DNA of 64,000 nucleotides from positions 62,001 to 126,000 of the forward strand of contig CAYLPZ010000001.1 in the NCBI GenBank assembly GCA_964385755.1, written 5' to 3'. The notes beneath the pieces were generated by a model that was not told where the DNA came from, ran no database searches, and saw only the letters and a program-made list of their open reading frames with translations. Of this stretch, positions 9,801 through 19,900 are shown one piece after another. This stretch comes from CAG-698 sp964385755 (GTDB taxonomy: Bacteria > Bacillota_I > Bacilli_A > ML615J-28 > CAG-698). Made by a program: the position numbers and the translations under genes. Position 1 is the stretch's first letter, and each line of letters opens with the position of its first letter.

Positions 9801-11248
9801 TCAGCATCTATAAAAATCGCATTACAAACTTCTTCAAAGAATATTGGATTATTTTCCACAATAGAGTCATTATTAAACTCTTCTAAATAACCAACAACAA
9901 TATCAGCTTGTTCGATGTGCTCATCTGTCGAATAAACACGCCAGCTATATTCTTCACTACTTTTTGTTAATTTAGTTAAACGTAGCAAAATGTACTTCTT
10001 AAAATCTTCAACATTCTTTTTATCAGGTATTATAAAGATAATTCTTTCACCAGCAAGTAATCTTGTGTATGCATAAGTAATTAAATATTCACCAAACTCA
10101 GAATAGAAAGATGCACAAAAATACACATGATTATCATTATACATTGCATCTAAACATTCTAAGTAACTTTGAACGACATGACCAGATGTGAATTTCGTTT
10201 GGTTACGGATAAAATCAATTGCGGAAGCAAATGCACGATTTGTTGGAACATATTCATCTACTTGTTTATAATCTATCGATGGGAAGAAACGCAAGTGATG
10301 TTCTTCATCAAATCTTTTTACAATCTCAATGTTTAATTCTTCAACACGAGGATCTATTTCTTTTTTCTTAATAATAGAAATTTCTTCATCTTCATTTTCT
10401 GTAACTAACATTTCAGCGTTAAAGAAATTACAAATCTCCTGTAAAAGAATTAATGGTAAGAATGGATATATAAACCACTTATCAACTTTTAAGATATTAA
10501 TAAGTATGTTATAAACACCATCATTCATTTTAAATACTAGTGTTAATGTTAAAACAAATAGGAATAACGAATAAATACATACAAAGAATTTAATAAAATC
10601 TTGTGTAATAATTCTTGTCTTAAAAACCCAAGGTTTAACATGAACATAATCTGGTGCTTCAAAGAACGTTCCAAATAATTTTTTCTTAAAATTTGAATAA
10701 ACAGGTTCAACATCAACCTCATCACCAAATTTATCGATATAAACTTGTTTCTCAAGTTCATCTTTTGTATCTTTAAGAAATTCGCCTAAACGTTTCTTAG
10801 TGTTTTTGTCTTTATCTTTTTCATCTTCTTTAGTTTCATCTTCATCTTTATCACTTTTTTTCTTCTTTGATTTTAATGAAGCTAAAAAGGCAGAATAAAT
10901 TCCTAATTTAATAAACATATAAATATATAACGCTAATAAATTGACTATTAAGGCAATAATTACAAACATTATATAATCTGTCTTTTCTCCGATATTAGAA
11001 AAAACAGAATTTAATAATTCACCTATTATTGGAATATTTAATATTAGATTACCTATATCATTAATAAAATTAATTAATAAAGCAAATAAAACTATTTCTA
11101 AGATTGCAAATACAATAAATTTGAAATTCTTTTTATTATGAGGACTCTTAAATGAACCTTTTTTGAAAACAAATAAAACAAATATTGGTATAATAAGCAA
11201 AACAACGAAAGCTAAGATAATAATAAATTTTAAAAAATTAATTGTCAT
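6845..11248 (-). CDS. Giant membrane protein with helicase-like region and zinc-knuckle C-terminus
   Basis: A 1467-residue protein using ATG at 11248, which has GGAGGT seven bases upstream; a longer frame from 11284 is possible but lacks this box. The first about 110 residues hold about three membrane segments, followed by a Lys/Asp/Glu linker and two more segments near 220-280. Residues about 340-700 resemble a degenerate superfamily 2 helicase: a Walker-A position reading ASFYSEFGEY and a DEAD-box position reading FIDADKIV. The key residues are lost, so ATP hydrolysis is doubtful. A nine-residue repeat lies near 1040-1070. A CSFCH/CHEC zinc knuckle (about 1190-1216) is followed by a region that may be an inactive DA1-like peptidase (RAIISSWQ where HExxH would be). 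It overlaps the coiled-coil gene by 11 bases. Function unknown. Confidence 0.65.
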   Translation of the reverse strand: MTINFLKFIIILAFVVLLIIPIFVLFVFKKGSFKSPHNKKNFKFIVFAILEIVLFALLINFINDIGNLILNIPIIGELLNSVFSNIGEKTDYIMFVIIALIVNLLALYIYMFIKLGIYSAFLASLKSKKKKSDKDEDETKEDEKDKDKNTKKRLGEFLKDTKDELEKQVYIDKFGDEVDVEPVYSNFKKKLFGTFFEAPDYVHVKPWVFKTRIITQDFIKFFVCIYSLFLFVLTLTLVFKMNDGVYNILINILKVDKWFIYPFLPLILLQEICNFFNAEMLVTENEDEEISIIKKKEIDPRVEELNIEIVKRFDEEHHLRFFPSIDYKQVDEYVPTNRAFASAIDFIRNQTKFTSGHVVQSYLECLDAMYNDNHVYFCASFYSEFGEYLITYAYTRLLAGERIIFIIPDKKNVEDFKKYILLRLTKLTKSSEEYSWRVYSTDEHIEQADIVVGYLEEFNNDSIVENNPIFFEEVCNAIFIDADKIVMLESYLCPIISMKLLKATNNRIKYIFTSNNIYRGFAAGSLPKFFCVEKVLNFSCAKENESVTYTIWNRESKSNRIYSKYGQTLTSPECLIAELAYQHGIDGIKVITESPIEHSDKEVLTKHEVEINNFYKEIPDINYLVYTDELNNLSSAVYLCARFRGKKDSIIHILTKPYLLREYFLSKMVNEDFVNRSSFIQPRVVEHADDQKLSLLRVFCEASNEEGMEVSDFIRTMHNVISLSIKRKDKPLCLFCKKLLEKPNFNIQDTSLKELTQYLIAGLCDTVNTPYNETNAVSAKDYYIIVDITKSDGINTIKTKNIIFKRTKIVFDKILSSIDKVSLVLNDKKIGYLNTFSTRVKSEYIIGQNIVFNNAEYEIEQISQDCRTIFLKRENVKYKNIFDTIHLRRFKELMYEEVGLPGELYFSKGEIEYIRVKQLKIDVLAETYGFYNLMSDNQSLDLVHGVQGNPQLDKRIVDDMARNIVDGKALELEIDSRMEVNDGMRLLISSIINEFIKTLFPFVYRCIAVCPVLENPFIFDDDSIPSTYEEAVKRLYPYLTKEATDDKSTKEATDDKSTKKATDDKSTKKVYKLKEENNKKLRFIFINDAINEDVGVLNWFFDLHGHLMQELLINVYSYLAWLNARIDSNGESSVSSKQKHYIFFGNDSLPECFDLQGSCKLLGMLNVTLSDKGDNDFETASVENEEIVEHCSFCHNIVESGRYTTFNKNRIICHECYDVVTSDEKLNELADEVYDYLEEHYPEEKFRKLKVQLDETYDLEKGKELNEYYYNFDNSNHLVKVEKSIPIDNAKACILRAIISSWQEDNNLMISYTDGQLYFEEILYFKHIEKERIAQWTLNNISETVNQDVNEISDYVNYTSEDENEFSSQKLTSFSFMRMKAKEIDEYEIRKNTEKLDEIDDYVGLYDPNSIPRLWKKFLILKSKDLEDETNDSDPIPIEDSLKVDEPVEDENAENDDPQENDSELEE
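8041..8134 (-). repeat. 27-bp coding tandem repeat, three units plus a partial one
   Basis: Near-identical 27-bp units begin at 8041, 8068 and 8095, with a partial copy from 8122. They encode KEATDDKST-type nine-residue units in the giant membrane protein. Being a multiple of three, slippage would alter linker length without breaking the frame. Confidence 0.88.
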
Positions 11249-13433
11249 TATTATTACCTCCATCACCCTCAAATAATTCTTCAATTACTTCAAGACTAAA
11301 TACTTTATATATGCTATTTTGTTCATCATCAATCGGAGATTCAATGTTAAATTCATTATTAATGTTAACAGATTTATCAGAAACAGGGACAACAGCTAAA
11401 TTATTTAAAATTGAGCTAAGATTATTCTCAAGTTTTTCTAATTCAAGACGATGTTCTTTTATTCTTTTTTCAATTTGTTCATTGATTTTTTGAATACGTT
11501 TAATTTCTCTAATTATATATCTATATCTTTCAATTGAAAGTAATTGTGTATCGTATCTTTCTTTAAAACTTTCAATAGCTTTACTATTTTTATCAATACA
11601 TTTATTCAAACAATTTCGCAATTTTCGCTCATCATTAGTGATTTTTTGGTTATAAACTATTTTATATGAGCTAAAAACAGTAACCAAAACAAAGACCAAC
11701 GCTCCAATATGTGCGGCATATAAAATAATAGATTCTAAAGAAAACATACCTAATGATCTTCTTTGAATAAACATATATGGTAAAATCATCATTATTATGA
11801 TTAAAACACTAAAGATAAATTGTGAAGTTCCACCATTTACTCTTAATTTCTTATGTTTATTATAAGCCTTATAAGCTTTATCAGCTTCCATGTCTTCTTT
11901 TGAATAATCCACAGAAACATATTCAGCTTTTAGAGCATTTTTAAATATACTAGATATTTCATTTTCATAAGTACTGATTAGTTTTTCATAAGTTACTTTA
12001 GAAGGACTAACATTAGTTTTATATTCACCATTAATTATTTCTTCAGTAAACTTACTATCCATCTCATCTATTCGATTTTGATCACGTTTTTGTTGATATT
12101 CCATTATCGATTCGTTTAGACTATCAATATTAATCTCTTTAACTTGCTCAGCTTTATTACTAGTGAATAATTTAATGTTTTTATATACATCATCGATTTT
12201 TAAACTAGCTGTTTTTTCATCTTTATGATATCTATACATTTGAACAGTTTCATCTGATTTTTCCTGTTTATTTTCGATTATATCGTCTCTAGTAGCAATT
12301 TTATTAACAATCTTTTTCACATCATAAAACTTTGGCTTATTCTCTTTCGCAACTTCTTGTGCTTTAGCTATTTTATTCCATGATTTAACAAGAGAATTTT
12401 TAAGTTTTTCAGGTTTAATGCCTTTGATTGACATTTCTCCTTCTTTTTCGATAATCTCTTCTTGTTCAAACATCTTAATTAAATATAAGCACAATGTTAG
12501 TGTGTCATAAACTGCCATGATTTCAGTTGTAGATTTAGGATTATAATAATGATGACGTCTAAATCTATTATTAGTAATATTTCTAGAAATTAAAGCATCA
12601 TAAAATTCATTACATGTAATAAGCTGAGTTCCACTATAAGGATAATCTTCAGTTTTAAACACTAAATTCATATCTTTAGTACAATACAATTTAAATCTAT
12701 TATAAGTTTCATAAGAATTAACTATTTCTTCTTCTTTTGCTTCTAATTCTTTTTCCATCTTTTTGTTATAAAGTTCCAATTCTGCTTTATATTCATCATT
12801 ATTTATTTTTTCAACGCTTAAAGCTTCATCTAAATCAGCTACATACAATTTCTTATCTTTTTCGTATTTTTCTCTTAGTGAATTTTTTTCTCTTTCTCTA
12901 CTCTTCTCACGTTTTTTTGCAATTATTTCTTCATCTGCTGAATCAAGTTTTGATATGAATTCATCACGTTCTTCTTTACTGTCAAAATCAACATGAGTTA
13001 ATATTAACTTAGTTTGTTCTTTAGCATTGTTAATAGTATCTATCGCTCCAACCGCACAATTTTGCACATAGAAAATATCTTTTTGATGTACACGAAGATG
13101 CTTTCTCGTGATTTTATCAAATAAATTATCTGCTAAATAAGATTCAATAAAAGGAAAATAAATTGCAATATCAACTGCTTCATTATCTTTAATAAAACCA
13201 TTTTCACCATATGGATGTCTAATCTTATCAAAGTTAAAGAAATCTACTATTACAGCAACACGAAAGTCATCAACGCCTAGTGCATTTTGCCTTTCAATTA
13301 TCTCATCAGCACATTCATTAACCCTATTTAATTGTTTATTCATCCAGACAATTCGTGTATATCCAACAAGTGAGAATATATTTTTGCTATCAAATGCCTT
13401 ATTATCTGATGTGTTAATTATATAAGTTACCAT
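11238..13433 (-). CDS. Coiled-coil membrane protein of the tubulin/vWA operon
   Basis: A 731-residue protein I do not recognise. Residues 1-160 are a folded N-terminal region with no clear motif. Residues about 165-250 are very rich in Glu, Lys and Arg and read as a coiled coil. Two membrane segments lie near 538-555 and 566-589, followed by a second coiled coil (about 605-690, ERYRYIIREIKRIQKINEQ). GAGG lies seven bases before ATG 13433. It sits 38 bases after the second tubulin-like gene and overlaps the next gene by 11 bases, so it is probably cotranslated. The topology suggests a membrane scaffold linking cytoplasmic filament proteins to the bilayer; that role is inference. Confidence 0.7.
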   Translation of the reverse strand: MVTYIINTSDNKAFDSKNIFSLVGYTRIVWMNKQLNRVNECADEIIERQNALGVDDFRVAVIVDFFNFDKIRHPYGENGFIKDNEAVDIAIYFPFIESYLADNLFDKITRKHLRVHQKDIFYVQNCAVGAIDTINNAKEQTKLILTHVDFDSKEERDEFISKLDSADEEIIAKKREKSREREKNSLREKYEKDKKLYVADLDEALSVEKINNDEYKAELELYNKKMEKELEAKEEEIVNSYETYNRFKLYCTKDMNLVFKTEDYPYSGTQLITCNEFYDALISRNITNNRFRRHHYYNPKSTTEIMAVYDTLTLCLYLIKMFEQEEIIEKEGEMSIKGIKPEKLKNSLVKSWNKIAKAQEVAKENKPKFYDVKKIVNKIATRDDIIENKQEKSDETVQMYRYHKDEKTASLKIDDVYKNIKLFTSNKAEQVKEINIDSLNESIMEYQQKRDQNRIDEMDSKFTEEIINGEYKTNVSPSKVTYEKLISTYENEISSIFKNALKAEYVSVDYSKEDMEADKAYKAYNKHKKLRVNGGTSQFIFSVLIIIMMILPYMFIQRRSLGMFSLESIILYAAHIGALVFVLVTVFSSYKIVYNQKITNDERKLRNCLNKCIDKNSKAIESFKERYDTQLLSIERYRYIIREIKRIQKINEQIEKRIKEHRLELEKLENNLSSILNNLAVVPVSDKSVNINNEFNIESPIDDEQNSIYKVFSLEVIEELFEGDGGNNNDN

Positions 13434-13447
13434 AGCTTTTCCTCATA

Positions 13448-13465
13448 TCAAGTGTAATCACTTGA
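13448..13465. other. Intra-operon hairpin
   Basis: A perfect 7-bp stem TCAAGTG/CACTTGA with a four-base loop lies between the second tubulin-like gene and the coiled-coil gene, immediately before the GAGG box. There is no T-run on the transcript side, so it is more likely an RNA stability or translation element than a terminator. Confidence 0.5.
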
Positions 13466-13471
13466 TTTTCT

Positions 13472-16400
13472 TTAAAAAATATGTTTTCTTGTCCAAGATG
13501 TTATCTTGGATAATTTGTTTTTATCTGAAATATAATCAAAATTATCATTAGTAATTTGTTTAACAATTTCTTTTGTAAACTTCTCACTGGTTAAAGCACT
13601 TTCAAAAGTAATCACTTCAATTAAATCATTAATGTCTTTTCCTATTTTTTCTAAGATAAATTGACTATCTTTACTCTTTTTATCACTTTCATAAACATCA
13701 TATAGAATATGAATAAGTTTTTTATTATCATTTCCTTTTGATAATCTAAGTCTGTCATTTATTACATTAAATAGACAAATTTCTTTAATCTTTTTTAATA
13801 CAAACTCTTCAGAAACTGTTGGTCTAGCAAGTTCTTTATACTCATTAGTTAGTTTTAATAAAAACTCATCATATTTTTTCGCATTCTTATATATAAATTC
13901 ATGATTAAGTCTAATATATTTCAAAAGAGCACCAAAATTATCAGATAAGATTGGTTCATTATTAATAGTTGGAATTGTACTTTTTCCATTAACTACCAAA
14001 TAATAAATCGATTTAAAATCATCTTTTTCCTTCTGAAAATCAATATAGATTAATTCATTCATTAATGACCAAATAACTGCTTTACTAAATGCTTCTTCAT
14101 ATTCTTTTTGTTTTTCACTACTTAAATAAATTAGACTTGTTTTATTACTTGTTAAATTAAAAATATGAGGATTCCATAGCTCAGATAATTGGACTTTCTG
14201 TTCACCTATTATTTTATAATATGATTTGAAAAGTTGATTATTTCTCTCACATTCATTTAACTTAATAAACCAATCTAAATGTAAATTGTTAACATAATCA
14301 ATCAAAACAATTTCATTATCATTTAAAGCATTGTTAACAATAATTTCTTTTTCAGTATTTCCCATAATGAAAAAGAATCTATCTACTATATCTTCACTGT
14401 CAGTACCATCAAAATTTAAAAATTCCTTATTTTCAACGATAAAATCTTTTATTCCATTAGAAATATTTATTGTCTTACAAATATTTAGTGAATTTAAATC
14501 ATCGCCTTTTGGAGTATTTATTAATAATGGTGGGATATTACCATTAATCAGTGGAGATATTTTTTTTCTAAGTTCAGTATTTAAACAGTCATCTTCAAAT
14601 AAATTATTTACTTGTAATATTTGAATGATGTTCTTATTAACAAGTTTCTTAATGTCTTTGTCTTTTAATATAATTTTTCTAAATTCTAGTGACAAAGATT
14701 TATATAAGTTACGTACATCACTATTTGTAAACTGTGATTCTTGTTCTAATAAATGACTATTTACCAAATCAAAAACAATTTTACCTATTACATCATCACC
14801 AGAATAATCATAATTATTATTAAAAACAGTATAAACTTGTTCTTTATATTTTTCATTAGATTTAATATTCTTAAGGATTGAAGTTTCAAAGCAACCCTCA
14901 TTCTTAATATATTTTAATTCCTCTTCAAAATCAGGTATTAAACTCTTAATTTTCTTAAATAATTGATAATATTTATCAATTAATTCTTTTGTGTATCCAA
15001 ATACGATGTAATAATAATAATTAGAGAAGTAACTCTTTATATTACTAATTACTTTTAACAAATCAATTTTAATAAACTGATAATCTTTCTTTAGATTATT
15101 TAAATGTGAATAATCATTTTTTACTAATCTTAAAATTCTATTAGATCCACTATCAAAATAACTGTTTTTATCATTATTTGGAATATAGTTAATATTATAT
15201 ATATCTAAAGGTATAATAATATCTTCAATATTTTGAGTATTATTAATTTCTATTAAACATTGATAATTATAATAATCTTTGAGTTCAATATAAATTAAGT
15301 TTAAACGTACATAAGCTATTAAAGGATGTACATAATTTTTATTATCATCTTTCATTAAAGAGTCAATAAATGGTTTTACAATTTCCTCAATGATTAACGA
15401 CTTATCATCTTCGATATTTTTTAAATTTTCAAATATCAAATTCTTTAAATTTAAAATAAATTTATCTATTTCATCAATTAAAACTTGTTTTTTCTTTAAT
15501 TTCTTATTTTTACTGTCAAATATAGATAAAGACTTAATTTCCAAATCTTTATCAATAGAATTTTCTAACCATTCACTATCAATTAATTCACAACGATTTT
15601 TAATACAATCATATAACTCAATTGTTTTCTCTTGTAAATATGATTTTTCATTTTCATAATTATACTTAACATTATCACTCTTAAATTCTGAAATAATTCT
15701 ATTTAATACGTCACGATCTAATAATTTTGAGTTTTTCAATTGATCAGTAATATTAACATATTTATTTGATGATTGTTTACTTAATCTAAGTTCAATTTCG
15801 TTATCAAAATTAATTTTTTCATAAGCATAATCAAAGAAATACATCCATTCATTCTTAAAATCTTCGATTACTTTTTTATTTTGAACATAATTTAATGTGT
15901 GTTCGAAAGAATATACAACTTTCTTAACAAATAATGATTTGTAAACAACATCACTTGGATTATTTTTCTTTTCATAATCAATAGTTAACATGTTCAATAC
16001 ATTAGCAAAGTGTATTTCATGATTAATAAGCGTATCTACAGAAGGAATACGATCTAATAAATATATATTTTCAAAAGGGAAATATTTTCGGTTATAATAC
16101 TTCTTTTCACTAGCGTCAAATAATTCTTCACCAAAAAGATTAATGTTAAAATCTATATTAAAAGATTTGTTTTGTAAATCATTATTATAACCTTTTGTTA
16201 CTTCATCAACAGCATTGATCTCTTGCATTGTTGCATAGGAATTAGCATAAGCTTTTTCTTTTTTCTCGCTTGTTAAACTATCAATATATAAGTCTGGACA
16301 TGTTAATAGACCATTAAACTTAATATCAACATTAAATTTCTCTTTGATATATTTTTGTATATATAACGAAAGAGGTAACAATAAACCTGAACCAGTACCC

Positions 16401-16837
16401 CCACAAATAGAAGTTACAACATAAAACTGTATTACTTCTCCTTCTTCATACTCCTCAAATACTTTATCAATTAGTCTAAAGAAAGTTTGGTCTTTATCCT
16501 TTCTAATAAAATGTTCAAATGCTAAAATGCCTTGTTGACGCCATAAATTAGCACCATTATTCATTTTTACACGTCTAATAAAATTAGAGTTAATCTCATC
16601 ATATGAAGTTGGAAAATAATGATCTATATTATCTTTTCCAATACTTAAAACAATTTCATAAACTGTTGCATTTACAGATAAATCCAAAGCGTATTCAACA
16701 CAAAAATTATTAAATGTTTTAGAATCAGTATCAATAATTAAAGGATATATATTTTCATTATTTTTATTAATTTGTAAATAATGTCTTACTATTGTTGAAC
16801 CTGATCCGCCAAGCCCTAAAATAAAAACTTTACTCAT
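13472..16837 (-). CDS. Tubulin/FtsZ-like GTPase, second paralogue
   Basis: A 1121-residue protein whose first about 300 residues follow the tubulin/FtsZ plan (Pfam Tubulin_2-type). An N-terminal VFILGLGGSGSTIVRH loop (residues 8-14) matches the FtsZ GVGGAG loop. LIIDTDS follows, and the phosphate-binding signature SICGGTGSGLLLPLS lies near 145. A later YATMQEINAVDEVTKGYN resembles the helix lining the nucleotide pocket. The remaining 800 residues are large helical extensions absent from FtsZ. It is a paralogue of the 1272-residue protein upstream, with the same motif order and spacing. GTP binding is well supported; polymerisation is inference. AAAGGAG precedes the start. Two unequal paralogues suggest a heteromeric filament, as in tubulin dimers. 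Confidence 0.8.
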   Translation of the reverse strand: MSKVFILGLGGSGSTIVRHYLQINKNNENIYPLIIDTDSKTFNNFCVEYALDLSVNATVYEIVLSIGKDNIDHYFPTSYDEINSNFIRRVKMNNGANLWRQQGILAFEHFIRKDKDQTFFRLIDKVFEEYEEGEVIQFYVVTSICGGTGSGLLLPLSLYIQKYIKEKFNVDIKFNGLLTCPDLYIDSLTSEKKEKAYANSYATMQEINAVDEVTKGYNNDLQNKSFNIDFNINLFGEELFDASEKKYYNRKYFPFENIYLLDRIPSVDTLINHEIHFANVLNMLTIDYEKKNNPSDVVYKSLFVKKVVYSFEHTLNYVQNKKVIEDFKNEWMYFFDYAYEKINFDNEIELRLSKQSSNKYVNITDQLKNSKLLDRDVLNRIISEFKSDNVKYNYENEKSYLQEKTIELYDCIKNRCELIDSEWLENSIDKDLEIKSLSIFDSKNKKLKKKQVLIDEIDKFILNLKNLIFENLKNIEDDKSLIIEEIVKPFIDSLMKDDNKNYVHPLIAYVRLNLIYIELKDYYNYQCLIEINNTQNIEDIIIPLDIYNINYIPNNDKNSYFDSGSNRILRLVKNDYSHLNNLKKDYQFIKIDLLKVISNIKSYFSNYYYYIVFGYTKELIDKYYQLFKKIKSLIPDFEEELKYIKNEGCFETSILKNIKSNEKYKEQVYTVFNNNYDYSGDDVIGKIVFDLVNSHLLEQESQFTNSDVRNLYKSLSLEFRKIILKDKDIKKLVNKNIIQILQVNNLFEDDCLNTELRKKISPLINGNIPPLLINTPKGDDLNSLNICKTINISNGIKDFIVENKEFLNFDGTDSEDIVDRFFFIMGNTEKEIIVNNALNDNEIVLIDYVNNLHLDWFIKLNECERNNQLFKSYYKIIGEQKVQLSELWNPHIFNLTSNKTSLIYLSSEKQKEYEEAFSKAVIWSLMNELIYIDFQKEKDDFKSIYYLVVNGKSTIPTINNEPILSDNFGALLKYIRLNHEFIYKNAKKYDEFLLKLTNEYKELARPTVSEEFVLKKIKEICLFNVINDRLRLSKGNDNKKLIHILYDVYESDKKSKDSQFILEKIGKDINDLIEVITFESALTSEKFTKEIVKQITNDNFDYISDKNKLSKITSWTRKHIF

Positions 16838-16861
16838 ATATACTCCTTTCTAATAACTATA

Positions 16862-16893
16862 GATTCTACTGTCTAAAATAAGACAGTAGAATC
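16862..16893. other. Strong hairpin between the two tubulin-like genes
   Basis: A perfect 13-bp stem (GATTCTACTGTCT/AGACAGTAGAATC) with a six-base loop sits in the 82-base gap between the paralogues. No T-run follows on the transcript side (CTATAG instead). A processing or stability element that sets the ratio of the two proteins is more likely than a full terminator. Confidence 0.65.
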
Positions 16894-16919
16894 AGTATAG
16901 TTACTTATTTCTTAAATTA

Positions 16920-19900
16920 TTAGTTTTCAGCTAATGTTTCACTAGATGAATCATTACTATTTGATGATTCAACACTAGCTTTTTTCTGTTTGCTGATTAT
17001 ATCATCTATTTCTTTCAATGATAATCTTTGATCTATAATAACTTCTCCATTAGAATCTGTAGGTATATCAGCAGCAATACGCATGAATGAACCTGTATCA
17101 TAAATCCAATCTAATAATTGACGACAAATTGATTGATATTCATCATCGATATTTTCTTTTTCAACTTTAGTTTGTCTTGCTTTACTACTAGCATACCCTA
17201 AAACTGCTTGATAAACTTTAAGAATTTCATGATTATAAATACGAGCAAAAACATCTGGTTGATTTCTTGGAGCTCGATATTCAATTAATTCAAGGAATAC
17301 TTCATAAGCTACTTTGATAATACGTTCAGCATCATCACAGTCTAGTGAACTTTCTTCACTACTTCTAATCTTGTCTGCAAAACTAAAGATATTATATGTG
17401 CTTATGCCATTATCTTTTATTTCGAATAATTTCTCAGTTAACCACTTCATATATGAACTCTTAGTTATTTCAGTTTCTAAATTCTTAACATCAGCTTGTC
17501 CACTAACAAATGGGAATTTAGCTTTTTGTTTGAAAATTTCATTATCAAATTCTTTTGACCATCCTTCAACAATCTCATCTTCATTTCTAATCCATAATAA
17601 CAATCTAGATAAAGAAGATTTAGTTACAATTTCACCAGTGTCAGTCTTAATTTGTCCTTTTCTAGCACCAAACTGATATTTAAATGTTTTTACATCTTTA
17701 GAGAAACCTTCAAAATAAGAAATTCCTTTATTAGTTAAACCATAAAGAAGAGCTTTAACCATCTTTCTATCACAAATAGTTTCCATTTCTTTGTTCATAT
17801 AAGGTAAATATCCACGTTTGTGTAAATTATTTCCGATATGAGGATTCCACATTTCTGTTTCATGGACTTTGAATTTTTCAATAGCTTTTAGATAGTTATT
17901 AAAGTAAACAGAATCTTCGCTTAATTCATCAAATTTTTCAATACGTAATGGTGTAATATCCATAATTTCACCAGTACAATATAATACTTTACTTGCAATT
18001 GATTTAACAATTACAACTCTAACATTATTGTTGTTTGCGTAACGATGAACAAATTGTTCAGCACAAGATGAAATAATGAAGTCTTCATTAGATTGATCAG
18101 ATGGTAAAGATAATTTAAATTTATCAGCGTTTTTCTTGATATATTTTGCAGTATCATATGATAACATGAATACTAATACATATGAAGGTTCAATTAAATC
18201 ATTATTATTTTTAGTAGAAACTCTTAATGATGGTGTGGCTAGTTTTTGAGCTTTAGAGAAGTATTGACGGAATGTTTCTTCTAATTTATATAAATCATTA
18301 GAATCTTCAGCTGATTCAACCATAGCTTCAATTACACTACATCTTGCAAGATTTTCAAATGCTTCATATTTAGATATTTCTTCTTTATAAGCATTAACCA
18401 TATTTCCAAATAATAACTTATATGAACTTGAATCTCTGTCATTCCATTCTTTACTATTCTTTGAAGCAGCAGCAGAAGCAAATACTGTTTCAAATACACC
18501 TTTCCCTGCTATGTTATTTGCAGCTTCGATTTGTTCAGATGTATTTGGAGTTGAGCTGAAAATCTTATTCTTAATAGCTTCTTTTTCTTCTTCTGTTGAG
18601 TAAACGTTAATAACAGAGTCATTAATGCCACTATCCATTCTCTTAGCTGATTTAGTTTCTTCAATTAAATCTTCTTTTTCTTTAGTGAAACGAGAGAAGA
18701 ATACACGATATTTTTCAATTAATAATTTTACATTAGGTTCTAAGTTTTCAAATACTAATTTTTCAAGTTGTTCAACACATTTACTTTGTATTTTCAAAAT
18801 TGCAGCTTTTACATCATTAAAAATTGTCTCTAAATCATAATCAAAATTATATCTCTTATTTTTACTAATTTCTTCTTCTTTATAAATTCTAGAGAATGTA
18901 GTAGGATTTAGAATACTTGTTAAACGAGTCTTGCCAGCTTTCAAATATTCACTCTTATTAGCAAATTTTCGTTCATTACTTACCTTAGCATCAAGTAATT
19001 CAGTTCTTACTTTACTTGGCTCTCCACGTTTAATTTCTTCCCATTGTTCAGTATTCTTACTGCCCTCAGTCTCTAAATGTAATTCTTTGATAAATCTGTT
19101 TAATTGAGTTAATGCAGAAACAGGGTGAACATATTTAAACTTTTTATCAAATGATAAATCAGGAGACTTACAAATAATATTCTTTATTAATGATAAATTA
19201 TCATCTAATGTATTTAATTCTTTAGAATCAAATGATAAAATATTTTCATTTACCATTCGACTATTCTTTTTAATTTCAGATATACACTTCTTATAGTAAT
19301 CTGTTAATTCTCTAGAAATTGAATTTGCTAGAATTTTGATTTTTCCAGTACTAATATCTTTAGATGTTCTCAAATTTTTGATTGAATTATCTATTTTTGT
19401 AATAATAGTTTCATAACTTGGAATACGATTTGCTATATAGCTTTTTAATGAAGTTAAGTAATCTAAAATAGGATTTTCAACTCTTGTTCCATCACTATTA
19501 TATCTAGCAGTATCCTCTTCGATTATTTGAACAATTGGACTTGGGTTTGTCTTTTCTGCTTCATTTTGTAATTGAGAAAGGAACATTTCAGCGTATTCTT
19601 CAGTATCTAATTTAAATCTTTGACCACTATCTTTATAGCTTTGTTCTTTTTGTTTTATTTCTTTTTCAGTTTCACGATGAATAATCAACCATTCGTTTTC
19701 ACATGAATCAACTGTTTTAGAATATGCTAAATAATTTAATATTGATTCAATTGGAAAATTGATTTGTGAAGTAGAAATACCCGCAAAAATAGCATTACTA
19801 CCATTATTTTGTGAACGTAGTAACTCATGATTTGAAGCTTCACTATCAAATTTTGCACCGATTTCAGTACATAATAATGTATATAGTGAGTTAGCTAAAA

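Noticed and set aside
6845..11248. Active DEAD-box helicase
   Set aside because: Neither Walker A nor the DEAD box is intact at the matching positions, so only a fold resemblance is claimed.
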